Positions 1 through 7,334 of a stretch of DNA of 26,490 nt are shown piece by piece (position 1 is the first letter of the stretch; the number at the start of each line of letters is the position of its first letter). The position numbers and the translations under genes were made by a program. Origin of the DNA: Streptomyces roseoverticillatus (lineage in GTDB: Bacteria > Actinomycetota > Actinomycetes > Streptomycetales > Streptomycetaceae); assembly GCF_000719265.1 (NCBI RefSeq), contig NZ_JOFL01000042.1:1-26490 (forward strand), written 5' to 3'. A model generated the notes under the pieces. That model had not been told where the DNA came from. It ran no database searches and saw only the letters and a list, made by a program, of their open reading frames with translations.

Positions 1-98
1 TCCACCGCAGAGCTACACCCCCAAAGAACCCCTTTAACACCACCAGATGGGGGATATGGGTACTACGTCAGACAGCAACTGCCGAAACCCCAGAGAAC

Positions 99-1067
99 GT
101 GGCCTACGCCCGTGAGCACGGCGTAGCCGTGGACGTGTGCGGCAAGCTCATCGTGGCCGTGAGCCCCGGTGAACTGCCGGGCCTGCGGCAGCTCGCCGCC
201 CGGTCGAAGGCCAACGGAGTGCCGGCCCGGATGGTTGGCCCGCAGGAAGCACGTGAGTTGGAGCCGCATGTGGCGTGCCTGCAGGCACTGCACGTTGAGT
301 CCACTGCATCGGTCGACTTCCCCGGTGTCTGCGAGCACATCGTCAAGGAGCTCACTGCGGCCGGGGCCGACCTGCGGCTGGGGTGCCCGGTACTGGGCAT
401 CCGCCGCCGGAGCGGCAGGATCGAGGTCGCCATACCCGGAAGCATTGTCCGTGCCGACCGGCTAGTGAACTGTGCCGGCCTGCATGCGGACCGGGTCGCG
501 CTTCTGGCCGGACTGCGGCCGCCGGTGCAGATCGTTCCGTTCCGTGGCGAGTACTACCAACTGCGACACCACGCTGAGCATTTGGTACGCCATTTGGTCT
601 ACCCGGTGCCCGATCCGGACTTGCCGTTCCTCGGCGTGCACCTGACGCGCATGCTGGACGGCACCGTCCACGCGGGGCCGAACGCTGTCCTGGCGCTGAG
701 CCGAGAGGGCTACCGCTGGCGCGACATCTGCGTTCGCGACCTGGCGGCCGCCGCCTGTTATCCGGGCCTGTGGCACCTGGCACAACGCTATCCGAGCACT
801 GCCATCGATGAAGTTGCACGCTCGCTGTCCCGGCGGCGTTTCGCGGCGAGCCTTGCACGCCTGGTGCCCGCTATCGGAACCGAGGACATCATTCCGGCAG
901 GCTCCGGGGTCCGGGCCCAGGCCCTGCGCCCCGACGGCACCCTCGTCGATGACTTCCTCTACGTTCGCGCGCCGGGCCAGGTGCATGTGCTCAACGCTCC
1001 CTCTCCCGCCGCCACGGCCTCACTCGAAATCGCGCGGCACATCGCCGACCAGGTGCTCGAGGACTGA
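99..1067 (+). CDS. 5'-truncated FAD-dependent oxidoreductase, L-2-hydroxyglutarate oxidase (LhgO)-like
   Basis: This resembles the DAO/LhgO family, FAD flavoenzymes that oxidise L-2-hydroxyglutarate to 2-oxoglutarate. Visible family features are the YAREHGV...GKL stretch at the start, a substrate-domain core (VPFRGEYYQLR), and the C-terminal VRAQALRPDGTLVDDF flavin-site region. Family members are about 400 residues. Here only 322 are present, and the N-terminal Rossmann GxGxxG motif that binds FAD is missing. The frame stays open to the window edge, but the residues upstream of codon 1 (GTG at 99, no ribosome binding site) do not look like LhgO. I infer a recombination junction near position 95 that removed about 80 residues. 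It is probably non-functional. The next gene starts 57 bp downstream. Family assignment is fairly sure; activity is doubtful. Confidence 0.75.
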   Translation: MAYAREHGVAVDVCGKLIVAVSPGELPGLRQLAARSKANGVPARMVGPQEARELEPHVACLQALHVESTASVDFPGVCEHIVKELTAAGADLRLGCPVLGIRRRSGRIEVAIPGSIVRADRLVNCAGLHADRVALLAGLRPPVQIVPFRGEYYQLRHHAEHLVRHLVYPVPDPDLPFLGVHLTRMLDGTVHAGPNAVLALSREGYRWRDICVRDLAAAACYPGLWHLAQRYPSTAIDEVARSLSRRRFAASLARLVPAIGTEDIIPAGSGVRAQALRPDGTLVDDFLYVRAPGQVHVLNAPSPAATASLEIARHIADQVLED

Positions 1068-1123
1068 CGGCTGCGGCCCGGCACCGCCCTGCCCGGCTCC
1101 GTGACTCTGATCGAGGTGACCCT

Positions 1124-2371
1124 GTGACGGCGACCATAGCGTCGGCGCGAAAACCTGCTCCACGACGGGCATCCATGTATGGACCGGCGTTCGTGGCAGC
1201 CATCGCCTACGTGGATCCTGGGAACTTCACCACCAACTTCGCCGCCGGCTCCCGGTTCGGCTATCTCCTGCTCTGGGTCGTCGTCGCGGGCAATCTCATG
1301 GCGCTGCTGGTGCAGATGCTGTCCGCGAAGCTTGGTCTGGCCACGGGCCGCGACCTTGCGCAGATGTGCCGCAGCCGCTATTCCCGCCCCGTGGCCCTGG
1401 GCCTGTGGGCGCAGGCCGAACTGGTCGTCATTGGCACCGATCTAGCGGAAGTGCTGGGCGGGGCGATCGCCCTCAATCTCCTTTTCGGACTGCCGCTGCC
1501 CGTCGGCGGGCTGATCACCGGAGCCGTTGCCTTCGCATTGTTGGGCCTGGAAACGCGCGGCTATCGCCGTTACGAGGTAGCCATCGCTGGCCTGCTCGCG
1601 ATGGTCATTGTGGGGTTCCTGTTCGATACCGTGCTGGCTGGTCTGGACCTGCCTGGGGTCGCTGGCGGTACCGCTCCCCGCTTCTCCGGACCGGAGAGCG
1701 TACTGCTCGCGACGGGCATTCTCGGGGCCACTGTCATGCCCCATGCGATCTACCTGCATTCCAGCCTCACCAGTCTGCGTGCCCCGAGCCTGAAGGAGGC
1801 CAGCCCAGGTCCCCTGAGGCAGGGGCCGCTCCTCCGGTTGGTACGGCGCGATGTCCTGGTGGGCCTGGGGCTGGCTGGCCTGGCCAACGCGGCCATGCTC
1901 GTCATCGCCGCCCGGCTCTTCCACCCCTCGGGCCGGCCGGCGGACACCCTCGACGACGTCCATGCGGGGCTCGGCGACATGCTCGGCCAGGGCGCGGGGC
2001 TCGCCTTCGCCGTCGCCCTGCTGGCTTCCGGTTTCGCCTCCTCCTCGGTCGGGACCTACACCGGCCAGGTGGTCATGTCGGGTTTCCTCGGCAAGTCGCT
2101 GCCGCTAACCGTGCGACGTGGCATCACGCTCCTGCCAGCCCTGGCCGTCCTGTTCGCCGGGGTCGATGCCACACATGCCCTGGTGTGGTCGCAGGTCGTG
2201 CTGTCCTTCGGCATTCCCTTCGCCCTCGTACCACTGCTCCTGCTTACCCGTGACCGCACAGTCATGGGGGCCTTGACCAACCGGCTCCTGACCACAATGG
2301 CGGCGTCCATCGTCGCGGTGCTCGTCGTCAGCCTGAACATCTATCTGATCAGCCAGATCCTCTTCGGCTGA
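1124..2371 (+). CDS. mntH: Nramp-family divalent metal (Mn2+/Fe2+) transporter MntH
   Basis: An inner-membrane proton-coupled importer of manganese and iron. The 415-residue product has about 11 hydrophobic segments. The TM1 metal-binding motif DPGN is at residues 31-34, and the TM6 motif ATVMPHAIYLHS is near 202-213, so the canonical Asp, Asn and Met ligands (D31, N34, M205) are all present. Start GTG at 1124 is supported by GAGGTGA at 1113-1119, 4 bp upstream. It follows the truncated oxidoreductase by 57 bp and could once have been cotranscribed with it. I see no clear metal-regulator operator. Length and motifs are normal, so the gene looks intact. Manganese is the likely main substrate by family. 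Confidence 0.92.
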   Translation: MTATIASARKPAPRRASMYGPAFVAAIAYVDPGNFTTNFAAGSRFGYLLLWVVVAGNLMALLVQMLSAKLGLATGRDLAQMCRSRYSRPVALGLWAQAELVVIGTDLAEVLGGAIALNLLFGLPLPVGGLITGAVAFALLGLETRGYRRYEVAIAGLLAMVIVGFLFDTVLAGLDLPGVAGGTAPRFSGPESVLLATGILGATVMPHAIYLHSSLTSLRAPSLKEASPGPLRQGPLLRLVRRDVLVGLGLAGLANAAMLVIAARLFHPSGRPADTLDDVHAGLGDMLGQGAGLAFAVALLASGFASSSVGTYTGQVVMSGFLGKSLPLTVRRGITLLPALAVLFAGVDATHALVWSQVVLSFGIPFALVPLLLLTRDRTVMGALTNRLLTTMAASIVAVLVVSLNIYLISQILFG

Positions 2372-2498
2372 GACCCACGCCGGTTCGCACCGGTGAGTCC
2401 CGGCTGCCACATGCTGCCAACTCCCTTGCCACAGCTGGTAAGTTGCACAAGGCTTGCCTGGCCCTTACTTGGTTCTGTCCAGAATGCGGAGCACTGTC

Positions 2499-3752
2499 AT
2501 GAGTCACCTGCTGTTGGACTCCGGACCGCAGCGCACTGTCGCCGCCTCGAACTTCGTCTATACCGTCGGCAGCGGTCTGTACCTGACCGCTGGGGTCCTT
2601 TACTTCACCGAGGCAGTGCACCTCCCGGCGTCCCAGGTAGGTCTTGGTCTCGGCATTGCCGGTGTCTTGTCGCTCGCGGTGGGTATCGCCGCCGGCCACT
2701 TGGCGGACCGGCGCGGACCCCGCGGCGTCTATGTCGCCACCCTCGTCGTCCAGGCACTGGCCACGGCCGGGTTCCTGCTGGCGGACAGCTTCTGGCCGTT
2801 TGTGATTGCGGCGTGCGCAGCCACCGGGGCGAAAGGCGCTGGCCTGGCCGCGCGCAGCCCGATCATCCGGCATCACGGAGGAGACAGGCCGCAGGAGTTC
2901 CGGGCCTATCTGCGTGCGGTGACCAACATCGGTATCTCCCTGGGCGCCGTGCTAGCGGGCTGGGCCGTGCAGGTCGGCACCCACAGCGCCTACCAGCTCC
3001 TGGTCATCGGTAACGCCATGGCCTTCGCAGCCTCCGCGGCGATCCTCTTTCTCCTGCCGCCCGTAGAACCAGAGCCGGCCGTCGGCGGCCCGCGCTGGAT
3101 CGCGCTGCGGGACCGGCCCTATCTCGCGCTGACCGCCCTGGACGGCATCATCGCCATTCAGTTCAAGGTGCTCACCGTCGCCATCCCTCTGTGGCTGGTC
3201 GCGGCCACCACCGCGCCGCGCTGGTTGATCTCGGGCACCATGGTTCTGAACACCGTCATGATCGTCACTTGTCAGATACGTGCCAGCCGCAGCATCGACA
3301 GCCCTACGGCCGGCGCAATCGCCTACCGCCGCTCCGGTGTCGCGTTCCTGCTGTCCTGTGCACTGATCTCACTGGCCGCCGGTAGACCGAGCTGGGCCGC
3401 GGCAACGTTCCTCTTGGCCGCGGTCGTTGTCCACACCGTCGGGGAGCTGTGGCACTCCGCCGCAGGTTTCGAGATCTCCTTCGCCCTGGCCCCCAAGCAC
3501 GCCACCGGCCAGTACCTGGGCGTCTTCGGCTTGGGTGCCGGCCTCGCCGAAGCCGTCGGGCCTACCCTGCTCATCTCCCTGTGCATCACCTGGGGACGCC
3601 CCGGCTGGTACGTCGTTGGAGCGCTGTTCGCTCTCACCGGCATGGCCGCACCCCTCGCCGTCCGCTGGGCACAACGTCAGGAGGGCACCCGGCAACCCAA
3701 CAGCCAGACCACGAGACAGCAGCCGAACGTACCCGCACCGCCCACCACGTGA
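2499..3752 (+). CDS. MFS (major facilitator superfamily) transporter
   Basis: A 12-helix cytoplasmic-membrane carrier of unknown substrate. The frame is open from a TTG at 2454, but ATG 2499 is the better start: GGAG at 2488-2491 lies 7 bp upstream. The product is then 417 residues beginning MSHLLLDSGPQR. The signature loop between helices 2 and 3 reads GHLADRRGPRGVY, near residues 68-80, matching the MFS GxxxDRxGxR motif. A charged loop (EPAVGGPRWIALRD) separates the two six-helix halves. The tail is polar and Gln/Pro/Thr-rich and probably cytoplasmic. It lies 127 bp after mntH on the same strand; no strong terminator is visible between them. It resembles drug-efflux carriers of Streptomyces, but the substrate cannot be read from sequence. 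Confidence 0.85.
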   Translation: MSHLLLDSGPQRTVAASNFVYTVGSGLYLTAGVLYFTEAVHLPASQVGLGLGIAGVLSLAVGIAAGHLADRRGPRGVYVATLVVQALATAGFLLADSFWPFVIAACAATGAKGAGLAARSPIIRHHGGDRPQEFRAYLRAVTNIGISLGAVLAGWAVQVGTHSAYQLLVIGNAMAFAASAAILFLLPPVEPEPAVGGPRWIALRDRPYLALTALDGIIAIQFKVLTVAIPLWLVAATTAPRWLISGTMVLNTVMIVTCQIRASRSIDSPTAGAIAYRRSGVAFLLSCALISLAAGRPSWAAATFLLAAVVVHTVGELWHSAAGFEISFALAPKHATGQYLGVFGLGAGLAEAVGPTLLISLCITWGRPGWYVVGALFALTGMAAPLAVRWAQRQEGTRQPNSQTTRQQPNVPAPPTT

Positions 3753-3981
3753 ACCAGCACCGGCCAGGACACCGCAACTGACGTCATCTGGCGCCCGCGC
3801 ACGTACGTGTGGAACAAGGACCGGGGCACCTTCACCTTGAAGGGCTCCCGTGGCCGGACCATGGCGTCGAAGTCCTGGCTCTGGCCGTGTGATGGGCGGG
3901 GGCCACTGTCCCGGGAGCCGGATTGGAGGCCTCCCCGCCGTGCTCGCTCCTGGTGGGCTTGGGATATTACGTGCTGGTCGG
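3753..3981. other. Intergenic stretch, no gene assigned
   Basis: There are 229 bp between the converging MFS gene and the small minus-strand membrane peptide. Short open frames exist on both strands, for example a plus-strand peptide around 3807-3850 with TYVWNKDRGTFTLKG. None has a ribosome binding site or a family I recognise. It may hold a relic of an inserted gene. Confidence 0.3.
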
Positions 3982-4161
3982 TCAGGCGCGGTGCTGGATC
4001 CAGTAGACGGTCAGGCTGACCAGGCCAGTTCCGGTGCCGTAGCAGGCGCCGCGCAGCAGGTGTCCGAGGGCGGCTCGGTGGTGGGCGGCGGCCCAGTTGG
4101 CCAGGCGGGTTGTTGTCCGGCAGAGTTGCTGTGCGAGGCGGCGTGGACGGCTATTGTGCAT
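3982..4161 (-). CDS. Small (59-aa) hypothetical protein with one C-terminal hydrophobic helix
   Basis: The start ATG at 4161 is chosen because AGAGGA (minus strand of 4170-4175) lies 8 bp upstream. The peptide begins MHNSRPRRLAQQL. It has a strongly basic first half rich in Arg and His, then a Gly/Thr/Val-rich hydrophobic stretch near residues 38-54 ending WIQHRA. This suggests a small single-pass membrane or membrane-associated protein. A longer frame reaches 4296, but the extra residues are Pro/Arg-rich and lack an initiation site. I recognise no family. It converges with the MFS gene and lies downstream of the Sel1-like gene on the same strand. Confidence 0.5.
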   Translation of the reverse strand: MHNSRPRRLAQQLCRTTTRLANWAAAHHRAALGHLLRGACYGTGTGLVSLTVYWIQHRA

Positions 4162-4261
4162 AGGGATGTCCTCTTGTCGGGGGCGTCGTGCGAGGAGTCC
4201 TGTGCGACCCGATGGCCTAGGAACCGGGGTCGCTCTAGGGGCTCCTTGCTGCTGTCCGGGG

Positions 4262-4943
4262 TCAGTGGCCGATGAAGTCGCGTAACCGCTGGGCAAGGCG
4301 CTGGTCGGGGCGGCGGACGATGATGCAGGCGCCGCTACCGTCGTCGGCGTCGGTCGACCTCCCTCTCCAGCGTCGCTGTGGGGAGGGCGGCCTGGGAGCC
4401 GTGGGCGTGCACGTAGCGGGCGACGACCTCGATCGACTCGATGAAGTCCTCATCGAGCGGGGCATCTGTCGGAGTGGGGGCGTGGAGTACTTGATGGCGC
4501 CAGTGGGCTGCCTCGCGGGACTCGCCTAGGGAGAGGTGGAGCAGGTGCAGGCAGTAGCCGGCTGCCCGGTGCCCTGCGCCTGCGGCCAGCTGCCACCAGA
4601 ACTGGGCTGACTCCGGGTGTCCGGTCAGGTAGAGCAGGCAGGCGAAGACCGTTGCGCCCTCGACATCGAGGTTGTCCTCCTCTGCCGGAGCATCGGGACG
4701 GTCCTGGACGAGGCTGTCGACATGGTGCGCCGCGTCGGGCTGGTTGAGGATCCACCGGGCCACGACCTGCAAGCGGTGGCCTGCCTGGGCGGCCCGGAGC
4801 ATGGCCGGGGCAGGGGTCGCCTGAGCGGCGTCGGCGGCCAGGCGCCGCAGGGCGGCGCCGACGTCGACACTGCTCGGGGAGGAGACCGGCACGGCAGCCT
4901 CGGCCAGGAGGGAGTCCCCCGAAAGTGTCCGTTTAAGGGGCAC
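4262..4943 (-). pseudogene. Sel1/TPR-like hypothetical protein, apparently frameshifted near the 3' end
   Basis: The main frame (4335-4943, 202 codons, GTG start) encodes an alpha-helical protein. Sel1/TPR-like helical hairpins are visible around residues 85-145, for example LYLTGHPESAQFWWQLAAGAGHR written in parts as LTGHPESAQFWW and AAGAGHRAAGYCLHL. It ends abruptly in five arginines. The neighbouring frame then continues to 4262 with TDADDGSGACIIVRRPDQ and LAQRLRDFIGH, which looks like a normal globular C-terminus. The simplest reading is a one-base indel near 4345-4372 in a gene once about 226 codons long. Similar Streptomyces proteins often sit near ECF sigma genes, as here (family recollection). 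No good ribosome binding site is seen at 4943. A sequencing error is the main alternative. Confidence 0.5.
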
Positions 4944-5314
4944 TTGAGGCTCTCGTGGCAGCCGCGAGGCCCGAGGTCCTCGGAGGCAGCCGCGCTTACC
5001 TCGCCGACGGGGTTGCGGACCGCCCGGCCCGGGGTGGTGATCGGCTACCCGCCCGACAACCCTTCCGCTGCTGCTCGGGGCACGGCTTCTGAGCCGGCCT
5101 GCTTCAAGAATCGAGGTCGGCGCCCCACAAGGGACGTCGGCCTCGGCCTAGTTAGGCACGCCGTTCTCTGCCGGTCGTGTCAATGCCCGTCCCGTCGCCC
5201 ACCGCAGATCGGAGAATCCGTCGGTCCCGGATTGAACACGGGTCGAGATCCTGTGGTCCGGGGGGTGTCTTGTCCGGTTCGGATCCGATGCGCTTCACGC
5301 TACCGCTCCGCCCC
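4944..5314. other. Gene-free 370-bp stretch
   Basis: I see no convincing coding frame, tRNA or terminator. Short open frames here lack ribosome binding sites and have poor third-position GC bias. The stretch leads directly into the degenerate CRISPR repeats and may be the remains of a leader or of older inserted DNA. Confidence 0.35.
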
Positions 5315-5465
5315 CTCCCCTCTGCGTGTGCGGGGATAGCCCCAATTCCCAGGCGGCCCAGCTGCGCTCAACCCTCTGCTCCCTGCGCCGGCGGGGGTGG
5401 ATCCAGACCCATCGGAGACTGTTCTCCGGTGGTGTCCTGTTCCCCGCGCTCGCGGGGATGAACCC
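5315..5465 (+). CRISPR. Degenerate type I-E-like CRISPR mini-array (3 repeats, 2 spacers)
   Basis: Three 29-bp units start every 61 bp: 5315-5343, 5376-5404 and 5437-5465. They are separated by two spacers of exactly 32 bp (5344-5375 and 5405-5436), the standard type I-E spacing. The right repeat is near-canonical for actinobacterial I-E arrays, with core TTCCCCGCGCTCGCGGGGAT and a palindromic CCCCGCG/CGCGGGG stem. The middle repeat matches it at 22 of 29 positions and the left one at 19 of 29. No fourth repeat is found 61 bp to either side, and no cas gene is present in the window. I infer a decayed, orphan array remnant. Confidence 0.6.
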
Positions 5466-5585
5466 CTCGCCGCCCTCGACGCCGCACAGCAAGGCCCGGT
5501 CAACCTTTTCGGTCCTGGCGCCCTGTAGTGAGTGAGCAGTGGTTGCGGCAGACGGCCGGGGCCGGGCCAGAGGGAGAGCACGCCG

Positions 5586-6299
5586 GTGAATGAATGGGTT
5601 GAGACGATGGGGTCGACGGCGTTCCTCGTTGGTGGGTGGCTGCTGGTCCCCCGGCGAGGGCAGCGGAACCTGTGGGACGTGCTGCATGAGCTGGCGCGCG
5701 TGCGGGGGAGTGCCCTGGCCGAGCGGGAACGGCGGACGACGCTCACTCTGCTGCTCGACCGTCTTCCTCCCGGCCGCAGCCGGGAGGAAGATACCGAAGA
5801 CCGCAGGAGCGCAGGACCGGGCACGGCGGATCCGCGCACACCGGGGAGGTGTGCCCGGCGGCACGGGGAGGGGGGAGCGGCAGATGGCGCCGGGGGAGGA
5901 CGAGTACCGACGGTTCTTCATGCGGTGGATGCCGCAGGTCCTGGCCTACCTGACGTGGCTGCAGGGGGACGCGGCGGTCATCGAGGATGCCGCGCAGGAG
6001 ACCTTAATCAACGCGTTCCGGTACTGGGAGCGGGTTCGGACGCTGGAGAAACCCCAAGCCTGGCTGTTCAAGGTCGCCGGGCAGCGTCTGGGCGACGTCG
6101 AGGCAGCTCGGCGGCGGCACGGCGTGAGCATCGCGCCGCAGGAGCTCCCGGACCGGCCGCCGGCGGGGCACCGCGACGAAATCGCCGCGCACGAGGAGAA
6201 CATGATGGTGGTGGAGGCGATGCGCAAGCTGCCCAGGCAGCAGGCGATCGCCAGCACGCTCCACTACGTCTACGGGCTGAAAGTCAGCCAGATCGCTGA
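5586..6299 (+). CDS. Hypothetical protein with N-terminal membrane helix; C-terminal extent uncertain
   Basis: GTG 5586 has a GGGAGA box at 5571-5576, about 9 bp upstream. The first 65 codons show clear Streptomyces coding bias. The product begins with NEWVETMGSTAFLVGG and has a short hydrophobic helix (residues 9-21). A charged region follows (LWDVLHELARVRGSALAERE) and then a Leu-rich helix ending LLLDRLPPGR. The frame then stays open, but from 5884 it overlaps the confident ECF sigma gene in another frame. That part is rich in Gly/Arg/Ala and looks like a shadow. The real gene therefore probably ended, or was cut, around 5790-5880. The strong hairpin at 5762-5791 falls inside it. I recognise no family. 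It is probably a truncated accessory gene. Confidence 0.4.
   Translation: MNEWVETMGSTAFLVGGWLLVPRRGQRNLWDVLHELARVRGSALAERERRTTLTLLLDRLPPGRSREEDTEDRRSAGPGTADPRTPGRCARRHGEGGAADGAGGGRVPTVLHAVDAAGPGLPDVAAGGRGGHRGCRAGDLNQRVPVLGAGSDAGETPSLAVQGRRAASGRRRGSSAAARREHRAAGAPGPAAGGAPRRNRRARGEHDGGGGDAQAAQAAGDRQHAPLRLRAESQPDR
5762..5791 (+). terminator. Perfect 13-bp hairpin upstream of the ECF sigma gene
   Basis: The arms tcttcctcccggc and gccgggaggaaga are fully complementary and close on a cgca loop (5775-5778). It lies 93 bp upstream of the sigma-factor ATG. It could be a factor-independent-type terminator for the upstream frame or a leader regulatory hairpin. No T-tract follows on the + strand. Confidence 0.5.
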
Positions 6300-6408
6300 C
6301 ATCATGGAAGTGGCCGCAGGTTCGGTGAAGACCCACCTGCACCGCGCACGCCGTGCGCTCCAGACGGTGCTCGGCGAGGACGACGAGGACGAGGGGGAAA
6401 CGCCATGA
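5884..6408 (+). CDS. ECF-subfamily RNA polymerase sigma factor (sigma-70 family)
   Basis: The 174-residue product has only the two domains of an ECF sigma factor. Region 2 (about residues 10-75) contains EDAAQETLINAFRYWERV and KPQAWLFKVAGQRL. Region 4 (about 108-162) contains LPRQQAIASTLHYVYG and then the helix-turn-helix SQIADIMEVAAGSVKTHLHRAR. ATG 5884 is chosen because a GGGGAG-type box precedes it by about 8 bp and homology begins right after it. It would recruit RNA polymerase to a small set of extracytoplasmic-stress-type promoters. No zinc anti-sigma or classical membrane anti-sigma gene follows. Instead its TGA overlaps the ATG of an HTH gene (ATGA at 6405-6408), implying translational coupling. 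The acidic tail GEDDEDEGETP is unusual but short. Confidence 0.88.
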   Translation: MAPGEDEYRRFFMRWMPQVLAYLTWLQGDAAVIEDAAQETLINAFRYWERVRTLEKPQAWLFKVAGQRLGDVEAARRRHGVSIAPQELPDRPPAGHRDEIAAHEENMMVVEAMRKLPRQQAIASTLHYVYGLKVSQIADIMEVAAGSVKTHLHRARRALQTVLGEDDEDEGETP

Positions 6409-6746
6409 GCCTCCGCGACCGCTTACAGAGTGCTGGCGCTTCGGTCGAGGCGATGTGGCACGACCCCGAAGCCCTCCATGGCCGCTACGCTCGTCTGTGC
6501 GCCCGGATAAATGCCGAGACTGCCCAGCTTTCGAGCCGTTCCCGCGAGCATCCCTTGAACGAGGTCGTCTTCCTGAGCGTCGCCGAAGTCGCGGCCGTCA
6601 TGCGGATCTCGAAGATGACTGTGTACCGGCTGGTCCACAGCGGCCACCTGCCCGCCATCCGCGTCGGTAGGTCCTTCCGTGTTCCCGAAGCAGCAGTCCA
6701 CGAGTATCTGCGGGAATGCTTCGGCGAGGTGCCCAGCGATGTTTAG
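6405..6746 (+). CDS. Excisionase/MerR-like helix-turn-helix DNA-binding protein
   Basis: The 113-residue protein has a charged alpha-helical N-terminus (residues 1-50) and a C-terminal HTH_17/excisionase-family winged helix at about 54-104. That domain runs through FLSVAEVAAVMRISKMTVYR and then LVHSGHLPAIRVGRSFRVPEAAVHEYL, a textbook example of the family. Such proteins are either recombination directionality factors or BldC-type transcription regulators. Its ATG lies in the ATGA overlap with the sigma gene, with GAGGGGG 8 bp upstream, so the two are probably coexpressed. An integrase relic abuts its 3' end in the opposite direction, which favours an old mobile-element link. The last residues (GEVPSDV) overlap that relic and may be junction sequence. 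Confidence 0.8.
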   Translation: MSLRDRLQSAGASVEAMWHDPEALHGRYARLCARINAETAQLSSRSREHPLNEVVFLSVAEVAAVMRISKMTVYRLVHSGHLPAIRVGRSFRVPEAAVHEYLRECFGEVPSDV

Positions 6747-7050
6747 CATGATAGCCGCGCAGTTGCGGTCTTTTCGGTACCAGCCGGTCGGCCTCAGCGG
6801 CGAGCCGCGCGCGGTAGGAGAGGTAGGCGCGCACCGGGCAGATCGCCGGGGCGTCGGCGTAGGGGTTCTTGGCATCGCGCACGGAATGCTTGGTCTTTCC
6901 GGTGAGGGCGGGGACGACCGGGCCGCGCGGGTGCGCGGTGACGTCGGCGGTGAGCAGGCCGTCCGGGTTCTGGGAGCGGGAGGCGTAGTGGAAGCCGGTG
7001 AGGACCAGGGCCTTGTCCCGCTCGCCGGCGAGGGTGTCGGGGCCCGCTGT
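6736..7050 (-). pseudogene. Tyrosine recombinase (phage-type integrase) fragment
   Basis: One minus-strand frame encodes GPDTLAGERDKALVLTGFH, then TGKTKHSVRDAKNPYADAP and AICPVRAYLSYRARLAAEADRLV. This matches the first part of the catalytic domain of actinobacterial integrases: the helix carrying the first catalytic Arg and the following beta sheet with the KTKHS segment. The N-terminal core-binding domain and the C-terminal HxxR and Tyr motifs are absent. The left side runs into the 3' end of the HTH gene, and the right side runs into the frame of the next small gene. I infer a roughly 105-codon internal relic, not a gene. It also shows that the longer open frames crossing it are composites. 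Confidence 0.6.
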
Positions 7051-7325
7051 ACCGGCACGCGCTTGTACGCCTCCGCTTCCTCGGGGACGGGGGCAACATG
7101 GGTGGCGGGGACGGAGACGATGATGTCGGCCGGTTCGGCGGTGTCCTTGCCGCGGACGATGGCGTGCGCCCAGAGGGTCAGCGACACCTCGTAGAACCAC
7201 ATGCCGGCCTTGGCCTGCCAGCGGCGCAGGAGACGCCCGAGGAGCTCCTGCCCGTCGTAGAGCCGGATCCAGATCTGCGGTGTCGGCGTCCGCTCCGGCA
7301 CCTCACCCTGGAACTGCCCGTCCAT
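7033..7325 (-). CDS. Small hypothetical protein, 3' end lost or fused to integrase relic
   Basis: From ATG 7325 the frame encodes a compact, well-biased domain: PTPQIWIRLYDGQELLGRLL, then RWQAKAGMWFYEVSLTLWA and a Val/Pro-rich C-terminus ending about EAEAYKRVPVQR. Streptomyces mobile elements carry similar small beta-rich proteins of unknown function (my recollection of the type). After about residue 97 the frame continues, but into antisense-like Pro/Ser/Arg-rich sequence over the integrase relic. I therefore place the real end near 7033, and the exact stop was probably lost in the recombination. A short AGG lies 3 bp before the ATG. The upstream neighbour's stop codon is only 9 bp away, so they form a two-gene unit. 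Confidence 0.5.
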
Positions 7326-7334
7326 GACCTGGGC

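Noticed and set aside
5265..5295. tRNA-like T-arm motif (GGTTCGGATCC)
   Set aside because: No matching acceptor stem, D-arm or anticodon arm could be built on either strand.
6423..7325. A single 300-residue gene on the minus strand
   Set aside because: Only its first 97 codons look coding. The rest is out of frame over the integrase relic and antisense to the HTH gene.
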